Source of the DNA: Fibrobacter sp. UWEL | GTDB lineage: Bacteria; Fibrobacterota; Fibrobacteria; Fibrobacterales; Fibrobacteraceae | Length of the DNA stretch: 64,000 bases | Reading direction: 5' to 3' | Assembly (NCBI RefSeq): GCF_900142535.1 | Contig: NZ_FRBE01000013.1 | Coordinates: 1 to 64,000, forward strand | In this document: positions 16,077 through 23,908 of the stretch, in pieces | Layout: each line of letters opens with the position of its first letter | Position numbering within the stretch: position 1 is the first letter of the stretch | Program-made: the position numbers and the translations under genes | Notes under the pieces: model-generated | Database searches by the model: none | Told to the model about the DNA's origin: nothing | Seen by the model: only the letters and a program-made list of their open reading frames with translations

Positions 16077-17579
16077 ATGAAAAAAATAATCGTGGTGAAT
16101 AACCCGAAGAACTGGAAATTGAATGTTCCAGGCGTTGATGTGGTATCCGCACAGGATTACCTGATTTCCCAAAAGTACGTTGGAGAAAAAAACACTCGCG
16201 TGTTTAACCTTTGCAGGGATTACTCCTATCAAAGCAAGGGCTATTATGTGTCATTGCTGGCGGAGGCTCGCGGGCATAAGGTGATTCCCGGGGTCAAGAA
16301 CATGCGCGATTTCAAGACCACGGCGGTGATCAAACATATTTCCGATGAAATTGATAATCTGATCCAGCATAGTTTGCACAAACTAACGGGAACAGAATTT
16401 GTTCTAAGTATTTATTTCGGCCAGAATGTGAGCCCCCAGTACTTGGAACTTTCCCAGGAACTTTACAAACTTTTCCAGGCCCCGCTGCTCCGCGCCAAAT
16501 TCGTGTTTAAGCAGAAGTGGTTTATCCAAAGTATTCGCCCCATTTGTGTGGATGAAATTCCTGAGACCCACATGGAAATGGTGAACAAGTTTGCCCAGGA
16601 ATACTTTACAAAGAACCGTTACGCCAGCGCCCCTGATGAAGACTACTTGTACGATTTGGCCATCCTTACCAATCCCGATGAGAAGGAGCCGCCCAGCAAT
16701 GCTCAGGCCATTCAGAATTTTGTGAAAGCCGCCGAAGAAACGGGCTTTCGTGTGGAACTGATTACCAAGAAAGATTATGCACGAGTGGGGGAGTTTGACG
16801 CTTTGTTTATTCGTGAAACCACTAACGTGAATCATTATACTTACAGTTTTGCCCGTCGCGCTCAATCCCTTGGTATTGCTGTGATTGATGATCCTGACAG
16901 TATATTACGTTGTTCTAACAAGGTGTATTTGCAGGAGTTGATGCAGGCTGCAAAAATTCATACTCCCAAGACCATTATTGCTCATTCCGAAAATCGCCAT
17001 ACTCTGGCAAAGGAAATCGGATTCCCTATGGTTATCAAGTCGCCGGATTCCAGTTTTTCTATGGGCGTGAAAAAGGCTAAGGATAAGGAGGAACTGGAGA
17101 AGATTCTGGATCAGATGTTTGAACATAGCGACCTGCTTATTGCCCAGGAATTTACTCCTACGGATTTTGACTGGCGTATTGGCGTGCTGGATGGAAAGCC
17201 CATTTACGCTTGCAAATATTACATGGCCAAGGATCACTGGCAGATTTACAACTGGGAAAGTAAGGATAAGGATGAAATCTGCGGAAACTTTGATTGCCTG
17301 CCTATTGAAAGTGTGCCCCACGGCGTGGTGAAAACGGCGCTGAAGATTTGCAGCATGATCGGTAATGGCCTGTATGGTGTAGATCTGAAGGAGTGGAAGG
17401 GGGAGCCCATTGTGGTGGAGGTCAATGACAATCCCAGCATTGACGCGGGCATTGAAGATCAGGTGGGAAAGAAAAAACTTTATACGGCAATCATGCGATC
17501 CTTGCGCCACCGCATCGAAGACCGCTTGAATGCTGCGCAGCAGAAGATTCTACAACACGAAAGAGAGTTTTATTTATAA
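16077..17579 (+). CDS. RimK-like ATP-grasp ligase with N-terminal RLAN domain
   Basis: 500 aa. Residues 1-185 match the RLAN domain that precedes some RimK-type ligases (KKIIVVNNPKNW, YVSLLAEARGHKVIPGV). The ATP-grasp domain (about 205-480) includes LFIRETTNVNHYTYSFARRAQ, the lysine strand FPMVIKSPDSSFSMGV, LLIAQEFTPTDFDWRIGVLDG and the metal-binding VVEVNDNPSIDAG. Such enzymes join a carboxylate to an amine via an acyl phosphate, typically adding glutamate. It sits between the peptidase and the GCS2-type ligase, so the cassette has two distinct amide-bond-forming enzymes. Confidence 0.9.
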   Translation: MKKIIVVNNPKNWKLNVPGVDVVSAQDYLISQKYVGEKNTRVFNLCRDYSYQSKGYYVSLLAEARGHKVIPGVKNMRDFKTTAVIKHISDEIDNLIQHSLHKLTGTEFVLSIYFGQNVSPQYLELSQELYKLFQAPLLRAKFVFKQKWFIQSIRPICVDEIPETHMEMVNKFAQEYFTKNRYASAPDEDYLYDLAILTNPDEKEPPSNAQAIQNFVKAAEETGFRVELITKKDYARVGEFDALFIRETTNVNHYTYSFARRAQSLGIAVIDDPDSILRCSNKVYLQELMQAAKIHTPKTIIAHSENRHTLAKEIGFPMVIKSPDSSFSMGVKKAKDKEELEKILDQMFEHSDLLIAQEFTPTDFDWRIGVLDGKPIYACKYYMAKDHWQIYNWESKDKDEICGNFDCLPIESVPHGVVKTALKICSMIGNGLYGVDLKEWKGEPIVVEVNDNPSIDAGIEDQVGKKKLYTAIMRSLRHRIEDRLNAAQQKILQHEREFYL

Positions 17580-17602
17580 CGACCATAGGACGTACCGCAT
17601 AC

Positions 17603-17708
17603 GTCATCCTGAACGTATCAACGAACGATGTCATCCTGAACGTAGCGAAGCGAAGTGAAGGATCTAGATCCTTCGACTCCATGCCTTCGGCATTCCGCTC
17701 AGGATGAC
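17603..17708. repeat. GTCATCCTGA palindromic repeat between ligase genes
   Basis: Outer arms GTCATCCTGA (17630-17639) and TCAGGATGAC (17699-17708) are perfectly complementary. An 18-bp palindrome GAAGGATCTAGATCCTTC lies at 17657-17674. A partial extra copy begins at 17603. The transcript would form a long hairpin in the middle of the cassette. Confidence 0.9.
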
Positions 17709-17723
17709 GATTGGAGAATAATT

Positions 17724-18974
17724 ATGACCAACTACAAGTTATGGCAAAAATACGGCATCGAGATGGAATACATGATCGTTGACCGGGATACTTTAGATGT
17801 TCTCCCTCGTGCCGATGTGCCTCTGGGAAAGGACAAGAACGGCGAGCAACTTTCCGATGTGGAGTACGGCCCCATCGGACTTTCCAACGAGCTGGTGAGC
17901 CATGTGCTAGAATTGAAATGCGCATCACCGGTTGATAATCTTAAAAATCTGGGCGGGCAATTCCATAAGGAAATTTTGCGGGCCAACGAAAAATTGAAAT
18001 CTATTAACGCCATGCTTTTGCCAAGTGCGGCCCATCCCTTTATGGATCCGGCGACGATGCAGTTGTGGCCTTATGACTGCAATGAAATTTACGAGACTTA
18101 CGACCGCATTTTTAACTGCAAGGGCCATGGCTGGGCTAACCTGCAGAGTACTCATATTAACCTGAGTTTTAATGGCGATGAGGAATTCGGAAAACTGCAT
18201 GCTGCCATTCGTGCCTTGCTGCCGCTGATTCCCGCCATTGCGGCATCCAGCCCGTTTTTGGATGGCGCGTACTGCGGTTTTCGTGATGGCCGCATAGAAA
18301 CTTACCGCCATAATCAGGACCGAGTTCCCAGTATTGCGGGGCAAGTCATTCCTGAGGCGGCTTTCACTTATGACGAGTACAACAAGCAGATTTTCGAGAA
18401 GGTGAAGGCGGATATTGCGCCCTACGATCCGGAGCATTTGCTGAATCATTTCTTCTTGAATAGTCGCGGGGCCATCGCTCGCTTTGACCGCGGTGCCATT
18501 GAGATTCGTCTGGTGGATATTCAGGAATGCCCCGATGCGGATATCGCCATTGCGGAGTGGGAAGTTGCTGCGTTAAAGGGCCTGGTGGAGGGCGCCTTTA
18601 GTGGCGCGAATCTGGGATCGGTTTCTGCGGCCGTTCGCAGTTTGGATACGTCGGCGCTGGCAAAGATTCTATTGGACTGCACTCGCTTCGCTGAAAAGAC
18701 AGTTGTTAGCGATCGGGCCTTCCTCAACGTGTGGGGTATTAACGCAAACGAAATCACCGCAGGCGAAGTGGTACAGCATATCTTCCAGGTGGTTAAGGGA
18801 AAAATCTCTGGACACTCCCAGGAATTGCTCCGCAAGATGTTCAAGCGCGGGACCCTCGCCAGCGCCTTGGTAAAGAACGTTGGCGCAGACCCGGGCCGCG
18901 ACGATTTCGTATGCGAATACGGACGCCTTTCCCGCTGCCTTGCCGAGAACGAACTCTATGACATAGAGGAATGA
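17724..18974 (+). CDS. GCS2-family carboxylate-amine ligase (YbdK-like)
   Basis: 416 aa from ATG 17724, with GGAGA about 7 nt upstream; upstream in-frame codons lie in the repeat. The fold is that of glutamate-cysteine ligase type 2: YGIEMEYMIVD (metal-binding Glu), QSTHINLSFNGDEEFG, YDEYNKQIFEKV, and GAIARFDRGAIEIRLVDIQECPDADIAIAEW. The family makes gamma-glutamyl-type amides; YbdK itself has weak glutamate-cysteine ligase activity, and the true substrate of this branch is not known. It is the third gene of the cassette. The next gene resembles an enzyme that releases glutamate from N-acyl-glutamates. Confidence 0.85.
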   Translation: MTNYKLWQKYGIEMEYMIVDRDTLDVLPRADVPLGKDKNGEQLSDVEYGPIGLSNELVSHVLELKCASPVDNLKNLGGQFHKEILRANEKLKSINAMLLPSAAHPFMDPATMQLWPYDCNEIYETYDRIFNCKGHGWANLQSTHINLSFNGDEEFGKLHAAIRALLPLIPAIAASSPFLDGAYCGFRDGRIETYRHNQDRVPSIAGQVIPEAAFTYDEYNKQIFEKVKADIAPYDPEHLLNHFFLNSRGAIARFDRGAIEIRLVDIQECPDADIAIAEWEVAALKGLVEGAFSGANLGSVSAAVRSLDTSALAKILLDCTRFAEKTVVSDRAFLNVWGINANEITAGEVVQHIFQVVKGKISGHSQELLRKMFKRGTLASALVKNVGADPGRDDFVCEYGRLSRCLAENELYDIEE

Positions 18975-19055
18975 ACAATTAACAATGAACAATTAACAAT
19001 GAAAGATGAAGAGTGTCATCCTAAGCGAAGCGCGGAGCGCGAAGTCGAAGGATCT
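18971..19055 (+). repeat. 14-bp tandem repeat plus a dispersed repeat supplying an RBS
   Basis: ATGAACAATTAACA occurs twice in tandem (18971-18998). It is followed by a GTCATCCT...GGATCT repeat (19015-19055) with internal inverted GCG-rich arms. The repeat's AAGGAT lies at 19048-19053, 7 nt before the FGase ATG, so the repeat may supply the ribosome-binding site. Confidence 0.75.
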
Positions 19056-19060
19056 AATGC

Positions 19061-19711
19061 ATGTCTCAAAATGATTTCAAATTAATGATCACCTGCGAGC
19101 ACGCCAGCAACGAATTGCCAGCCCGGGTGAAGGATCTGCGAATCTCCCAAGAAGATCTCGATTCTCACCGAGGTTACGACATCGGTGCTTTCGCTGTGTA
19201 CGAAGAACTTGTGTCAAAGTTCAAACCGGATTTTTACAGCTCCGGGCGCTACTCCCGACTTTTTGTGGACTTGAATCGTAGCTTGCGGAACAACAAGTTT
19301 GCGAGCCCCGCGGGAATCGCCTATCACGAATCCTACTGGGGTGAAGTGGAAAAATTCGTGGTGCAGAACTTACCCGAAATCAGTGAGGATCCTTCTAAAG
19401 CAGGGTGTGTCCTGCCTGCAATCGTGCACTTGGCCATTCACAGTTTTACTCCTATACTAGATGGCCGCACCCGCAAAGCCGATATAGGGATCCTTTACGA
19501 CCCTAGTCGCCCTGCAGAACGAGAAATTGCTGACATCATCGTCGCCGAAATCCGCGTAAGATTCCCCCAGTACAAAGTCCGTCGCAATTATCCTTACCAG
19601 GGCAAAACCGATGGCCTCTGCACCGCTCTCCGCAAAAAGTTTGACCCCCATAAAACGGGCTGTTACGTAGGCCTTGAAATCGAAATCAATCAGAAATTGC
19701 TGTTGCGTTAA
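19061..19711 (+). CDS. N-formylglutamate amidohydrolase-superfamily enzyme
   Basis: 216 aa. Motifs of the FGase superfamily: MITCEHASNELP (metal-binding Glu and His), SHRGYDIGAFAVYEEL, GRYSRLFVDLNRS and VHLAIHSFTP, then a conserved GLEIEINQ near the end. These zinc hydrolases release glutamate or aspartate-type products from N-acylated forms; in amidoligase clusters they could hydrolyse the ligase product or an intermediate. It is the last gene of the cassette, 86 bp after the GCS2-type gene, the gap being filled by repeats. Confidence 0.85.
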   Translation: MSQNDFKLMITCEHASNELPARVKDLRISQEDLDSHRGYDIGAFAVYEELVSKFKPDFYSSGRYSRLFVDLNRSLRNNKFASPAGIAYHESYWGEVEKFVVQNLPEISEDPSKAGCVLPAIVHLAIHSFTPILDGRTRKADIGILYDPSRPAEREIADIIVAEIRVRFPQYKVRRNYPYQGKTDGLCTALRKKFDPHKTGCYVGLEIEINQKLLLR

Positions 19712-19787
19712 TTCCGAATGTGTCAAGACTGTTGACTGCCGTTGACGAATTGGTAATTTCCTAGCTTGATATACCCGCAAAAAGCAC

Positions 19788-19823
19788 TTGACAAATATCA
19801 TAAAATAGAATATATTTTTATGA
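19788..19823 (+). promoter_or_regulatory. abiE promoter with palindromic operator
   Basis: TTGACA (19788-19793), a 17-bp spacer and TATATT (19811-19816). Around the -10 is an inverted repeat, TCATAAAA (19798-19805) and TTTTATGA (19816-19823). The predicted start of transcription (about 19823) leaves 24 nt to the GTG start, which fits the GGGGG Shine-Dalgarno. Confidence 0.8.
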
Positions 19824-19847
19824 CGAATGTTTTTTGTTGGGGGTTGC

Positions 19848-20441
19848 GTGTCAAAAGTTGATTTGTTGAAGGATGTGTCTGCGCAGTACAATGGGATGGT
19901 GCTTAATTCAAACGCTGAATCCGCGGGAGTTTCTCGAGCGCAACTGTCTTCTTTGTGTAAGCTAGGGGAGTTGGTGCGCGTTGCCCAGGGACAGTATGTT
20001 TTGCCAGATGCTGTTCCTGATGAAATTTTCATGATTGCGAGCCGTTCCCAAAATTTGATCGTATCGCACGAGACTGCTCTCTTTTTACATGGTCTTTCTG
20101 AAAGGACTCCTTTTGAACATTCCGTGACTGTCCCCTATGGGCGAGCCCCTTCTACGCTCATAAAAAGAACTTGCAAGGTTTTTACCTGCAAGTCAGAGTT
20201 GTTTGATTTGGGCGTGACCGAGCTAAAAACCCCCTTTGGAAATTTAGTCCGTTGCTACGACTTGGAAAGGACTATATGCGACCTGATCAAGAATCGCTCC
20301 AGGGTAAGCAATGAATTGCTTTTGTCTGCGGTAAAAGCGTATGCCGCCTGGAATGGTAAGGACTTAAATAAACTTGCGGACTATTCAAAAAAACTTCGAG
20401 TGTCTAAAATCCTGAAGAGCTATTTGGAGGTCTTGCTTTGA
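19848..20441 (+). CDS. abiEi: AbiEi-type antitoxin/transcriptional regulator
   Basis: 197 aa from GTG 19848, with GGGGG 4 nt upstream; ATG 19827 would add seven residues and lie at the predicted transcription start. The N-terminal wHTH follows AbiEi (MVLNSNAESAGVSRAQLSSLCKLGELVRVAQGQYVLPD), then VSHETALFLHGLSERTPFEHSVTVPYG, and RCYDLERTICDLIKNRSRV. In type IV AbiE systems the antitoxin represses its own operon and antagonises the toxin. The palindrome over the promoter fits this. It overlaps the toxin gene by 4 nt. Confidence 0.9.
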   Translation: MSKVDLLKDVSAQYNGMVLNSNAESAGVSRAQLSSLCKLGELVRVAQGQYVLPDAVPDEIFMIASRSQNLIVSHETALFLHGLSERTPFEHSVTVPYGRAPSTLIKRTCKVFTCKSELFDLGVTELKTPFGNLVRCYDLERTICDLIKNRSRVSNELLLSAVKAYAAWNGKDLNKLADYSKKLRVSKILKSYLEVLL

Positions 20442-21259
20442 AAAATGCAATGAGCCTCAAGGCCTCCATTCGCAATAGGGCGAAAGAGTTGAGAATTCCG
20501 CCTCAAGTCCTTTTGCAAAATCTGATGTTTGAACGATTCATGCTGCGCTTGAGCAAGTCTCCTTATAGGGACAAGTTTGTTGTTAAGGGCGGCATGCTGA
20601 TTGCTGCAACTCTTGGGCTTAGCCGAAGATCTACTATGGATTTGGATATGACCCTGCAGGGGCTGGACTTGAATCCGGATGTTCTGAAAAGTACATTGCA
20701 AGAAATATGCTCAATGGATTTAGAAGATGGATTTTCCTTGAGCGTAAATCGCTTGGAGCCGATCCGTGAAGATGATTTCTATGGAGGGTTTCGCGTCTTC
20801 TTGGATGCGAAATATGAATTCATTGACGTTCCGATGACGATTGATGTTTCAACGGGAGATGCAATTACTCCTTCGCCCGAACGGGTGACGATTGCTGGCG
20901 CGATAGATGACTCTGTGAAAATACGATTGCTGGGGTATAACCTGGAAACTATTCTGGCGGAGAAAGTGGAAACAATTTTGAGTCGCTCTGTTTTTAATAC
21001 GCGGCCTAGAGATTTTTATGATGTCTATGCCTTGACGAAAAGCTGCAAGTATGATAAAACCGTTTTTGAAAAGGCTTTGGAAGCGACTTCTAAGCACAGG
21101 GAATCTGCTGAAAGAATCGGAAACTCAAAGGAAATTTTGGAAAGAATAGAGTCTAGTGAAGATTTGATGCTATTGTGGAAGAATTATTCGCAACAATTTG
21201 AATATGCAAAGAACTTGACCTATTCCGATGTTGTGTCGGCGTTGAAACAACTTGTGTAA
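20438..21259 (+). CDS. abiEii: AbiEii-type nucleotidyltransferase toxin
   Basis: 273 aa. Nucleotidyltransferase motifs of the AbiEii/AbiGii family: FVVKGGMLIAATLG (Lys50-Gly-Gly), SRRSTMDLDM (Arg63, Asp68, Asp70), MTIDVSTGD, and LETILAEKVETILSRSVFNTRPRDFYDVYAL. Close relatives transfer nucleotides to tRNA acceptor ends, inhibiting growth. Start is TTG 20438 with GGAGG 7 nt upstream and a 4-nt overlap with the antitoxin; ATG 20450 is too far from the RBS. All expected residues are present, so it should be active. Confidence 0.9.
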   Translation: MKNAMSLKASIRNRAKELRIPPQVLLQNLMFERFMLRLSKSPYRDKFVVKGGMLIAATLGLSRRSTMDLDMTLQGLDLNPDVLKSTLQEICSMDLEDGFSLSVNRLEPIREDDFYGGFRVFLDAKYEFIDVPMTIDVSTGDAITPSPERVTIAGAIDDSVKIRLLGYNLETILAEKVETILSRSVFNTRPRDFYDVYALTKSCKYDKTVFEKALEATSKHRESAERIGNSKEILERIESSEDLMLLWKNYSQQFEYAKNLTYSDVVSALKQLV

Positions 21260-21605
21260 ATCGTTGATTCATTCCCCCAGGAACGCATCGTAGTTTTCGG
21301 GCGGGAATCGATCTGCAATTTGACTGCGCGACCCTGGTTTGGGATCTTTTGACCTTCGTCGATAAAGACGGATTTTCTCAAAAAGTCAATAATTTGCATT
21401 TATAAATACTAAAAAACTAGATATTTTGCGTTTATGAGTGCGTTTTGCTAGATTGTCGACGCAGTTCGACAATGCCGACTCGAACAGGTTTGTTCCTTTT
21501 TTTATGTGGTTGCCGCTGCTCTCGCCTTGTTATCGATTGACGAATGTCTCGTTTTTTTACACTTTTAGGGCGTAAGAACCTAAACGGTTAAAAGGAATGA
21601 GGGCT
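21260..21605. other. Intergenic region upstream of the FISUMP lipoprotein gene
   Basis: There is no supported gene. It is AT-rich in the middle, with TTGACG at 21537-21542 and CACTTT 17 bp later as a weak promoter candidate. A GTCGACGCAGTTCGAC dyad lies near 21456. Confidence 0.4.
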
Positions 21606-22625
21606 ATGAGGATCATTTATAAGATTTCGGTTTTGACTTGCACTTTGGTTTTGTCTGCAGGATTTGTTGCCTGTGGTGGAGACTCCGGAACCAGCGCCAA
21701 GGATGATGAATCTTCCATTAGTTCATCTTCAATCGCCACGAACTCTTCGAGTTCTCGCAATGACGGAGCAGAGTCATCTTCTAGTGTTGTCGAAAGTTCC
21801 TCTTCGAGTGTCATTCCAAGCTCGTCGAGCGAGGAATCTAGCAGTAGTGTAGCAAGTAGTTCATCTGAAGTTGTACAACTCATTCCTTACACAACGGAAT
21901 GCCCAGCCGGACATGTCTGCACTTACGCCCCCACGGAACAATTGAATCCGAAAATTACCTACGGCGAGTTGTTGGATACCCGCGATTACCAGGTGTACAA
22001 GACTGTTGAAATCTGCGACAGTGACAATGCAAATTGCCAAACCTGGATGGCCCAGAATTTGAATTACGCGGATTCCATCAAGACTACTAGCCTTAAGGAA
22101 CGTAGCTGGTGCTATAAAGGCTATGTTGACTCCTGCGTAAAATATGGTCGCTTTTACACCTGGGCTGCGGCCATTGACTCTGTTGCCTTGGCCGACGACG
22201 TTGACAATCCTCAGACCTGTGGATTTGGAGTGGAGTGCGACAGACTTACTGCAGACGCTCTCGCAGAAAAATCTATTCAGGGTATTTGCCCCAACGACTG
22301 GCACTTGCCTAGCTATGCCGAATTGAACACGTTGCTTTCCGCGGTTGGCGGTGAGGATGTTGCGGGCAGGGCCCTAAAGTCTGTTAGTGGCTGGTACAAC
22401 AATGGTAACGGAATAGATACTTATGGTTTCTCGGCTCTCCCAGTAGGCTACAAAGAAGGTCGTGGCAGTTTCGACGGTGTTGGTAAATTTTCTCGCTTCT
22501 GGAGTGCTACGGAGACTGATGTACGTGGCGCCTACCTCATATATTTGTATTACTACGCCAAGTATGTTAATCCGAATGATAGTTTCAAGAACAACGGCTA
22601 CTCCGTTCGCTGTATTAAAGACTAA
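21606..22625 (+). CDS. FISUMP-domain lipoprotein with serine-rich linker
   Basis: 339 aa from ATG 21606, with AAAGGA 9 nt upstream; ATG 21597 is also possible. The signal peptide ends in the lipobox GFVAC. A low-complexity Ser linker follows (about residues 30-90; runs of SSSS), then a C-terminal FISUMP domain of about 200 residues: YKTVEICDSDNANCQTWMAQNLNY, CYKGYVDSCVKYGRFYTWAAAI, CPNDWHLPSYAELNTLLSAVGG, SGWYNNGNGIDTYGFSALPVGY, FWSATETD and YSVRCIKD. These blocks are those of the Fibrobacter paralogous domain; its function is unknown. It is followed by a terminator. Confidence 0.9.
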   Translation: MRIIYKISVLTCTLVLSAGFVACGGDSGTSAKDDESSISSSSIATNSSSSRNDGAESSSSVVESSSSSVIPSSSSEESSSSVASSSSEVVQLIPYTTECPAGHVCTYAPTEQLNPKITYGELLDTRDYQVYKTVEICDSDNANCQTWMAQNLNYADSIKTTSLKERSWCYKGYVDSCVKYGRFYTWAAAIDSVALADDVDNPQTCGFGVECDRLTADALAEKSIQGICPNDWHLPSYAELNTLLSAVGGEDVAGRALKSVSGWYNNGNGIDTYGFSALPVGYKEGRGSFDGVGKFSRFWSATETDVRGAYLIYLYYYAKYVNPNDSFKNNGYSVRCIKD

Positions 22626-22658
22626 TCGTATTTTTCTTTGTGTAGATGATGAACATAT

Positions 22659-22684
22659 CCCTCAGCTTTAGCTGAGGGTATTTT
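22659..22684 (+). terminator. Intrinsic terminator after the FISUMP gene
   Basis: CCCTCAGC TTTA GCTGAGGG (22659-22678), followed by TATTTT. Confidence 0.8.
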
Positions 22685-22765
22685 CACGAAAAATAAAAAT
22701 CTTGCTGAAAAATCACGAAAAATGAAAATCTTTTTGGCTTGTTTTTCACGAATTCTAAAAATCTT
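22684..22765 (+). repeat. Three imperfect tandem TCACGAA...AAAATCTT units
   Basis: TCACGAA-like units begin at 22684, 22713 and 22746 and end in AAAAATCTT-type words. The spacing of 29 and 33 nt and the divergence between units exclude CRISPR. Confidence 0.65.
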
Positions 22766-22893
22766 TTGATTTTATAGAACTTTTTGGCGAAAATCCGGGC
22801 GGTTTATTCTTTGCACATTACTTTATCTTGCATTAGGTGTTGCTGATGTATTGGCAATATTAATGCGAAAAAAAACGCTTATATTTTAGTAGT

Positions 22894-23787
22894 ATGATTT
22901 TGAAAGTTGTGATCTCCATTGCCGCGGTTTTGCTAGTGGCCTGCAGTAACAGCGTTTCGGACGGTTCCCAATCCGATGAACGGGACTCGTTGTCCAGTGA
23001 CGTCGCGGCAGAAAGTAGCGCGGACGCGGAACAATCAAGTAGTTCCAGCGCGACTTGCGAAGAAATTCGTAGCACAAAAAATGACTTCGTTCCCATAGAA
23101 AATGTTCTCCCGTGCGTACAGGAAAACGAGAAGGTTGCCTTTATCATTCGACATGGGGAACGTAATGCCGGTGAAAGCGGTTATGACGATACCTTGAATG
23201 CGAATGGTGCGGAGCAGGCTCGTGAGCTAGGGCGCAGATTGAAGGATTATTCGGATTTCTATTTCATGCATACGGATTATCTCCGGACCTTGGAAACAGG
23301 TTATCGCATTGCTGAAGGCAAGGGGCAAAAGGTGGAGGAGTTTACCAGGGAAAATTGTGATAGCATTGTTCATGAATGGAATGACGACTTACGTTATGAC
23401 TGGTACTTAAAAGATGGCTCCTACATGAGCATGTGCGCCTCTGGAAACAATATGGCCGCGTATACAAAGATGGCTTATGAGGTGGATGACTACTATTGCG
23501 ATCTTGCTTTTTACAATGCCAAGGAAAGAACTATGGAGTTTGTTCGTAATCATTTTACCTACGGCAAAATGCATGATATCACCTTTGCCGTTACCCATGA
23601 TCTTTTTGTGGCGCCTTTGATGATTTCCATTACGGACGGAGAAATCGGGATGGACTACTATAAGTACGGTGATGAATATTACTGGCCGAACTTTCTTGCG
23701 GGGGCCGCCGTTATTGTGGATGACCAGGATAATGTCACCATGGTGCCTGTGAGGGGGCTTTCTAGCGGACGAATGGCGGAACGTTAA
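22894..23787 (+). CDS. Histidine-phosphatase-superfamily lipoprotein
   Basis: 297 aa. The signal peptide ends in a lipobox (LLVAC, Cys17) followed by a Ser/Asp/Glu-rich linker. The phosphatase core has FIIRHGERNAG (Arg86-His87-Gly88-Glu89), the RLKDYSDFYFMHTDYLRTLETGYRIAEGKG segment, and the second-His motif FAVTHDLFVAP. This is a branch-2-like phosphoglycerate-mutase/acid-phosphatase fold acting on the cell surface or periplasm. The substrate is unknown. It is a monocistronic gene. Confidence 0.8.
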   Translation: MILKVVISIAAVLLVACSNSVSDGSQSDERDSLSSDVAAESSADAEQSSSSSATCEEIRSTKNDFVPIENVLPCVQENEKVAFIIRHGERNAGESGYDDTLNANGAEQARELGRRLKDYSDFYFMHTDYLRTLETGYRIAEGKGQKVEEFTRENCDSIVHEWNDDLRYDWYLKDGSYMSMCASGNNMAAYTKMAYEVDDYYCDLAFYNAKERTMEFVRNHFTYGKMHDITFAVTHDLFVAPLMISITDGEIGMDYYKYGDEYYWPNFLAGAAVIVDDQDNVTMVPVRGLSSGRMAER

Positions 23788-23908
23788 AAGCCCGCAATTT
23801 TACCCTTTTTTCTCAATAATACCGGCTCATTTCCCCGAGACTTTTATATTTTTTCAAGCAGAAATTTTTAACTCTGGCGCCTTGTGACGCCTTATAAAAG
23901 GTCGCAAT

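Noticed and set aside
21205-21400. Roughly 59-codon minus-strand frame behind abiEii
   Set aside because: No RBS, overlaps the toxin gene end and has no family similarity.
22684-22765. Possible CRISPR array
   Set aside because: Only three divergent units with short, unequal spacing and no cas genes nearby.
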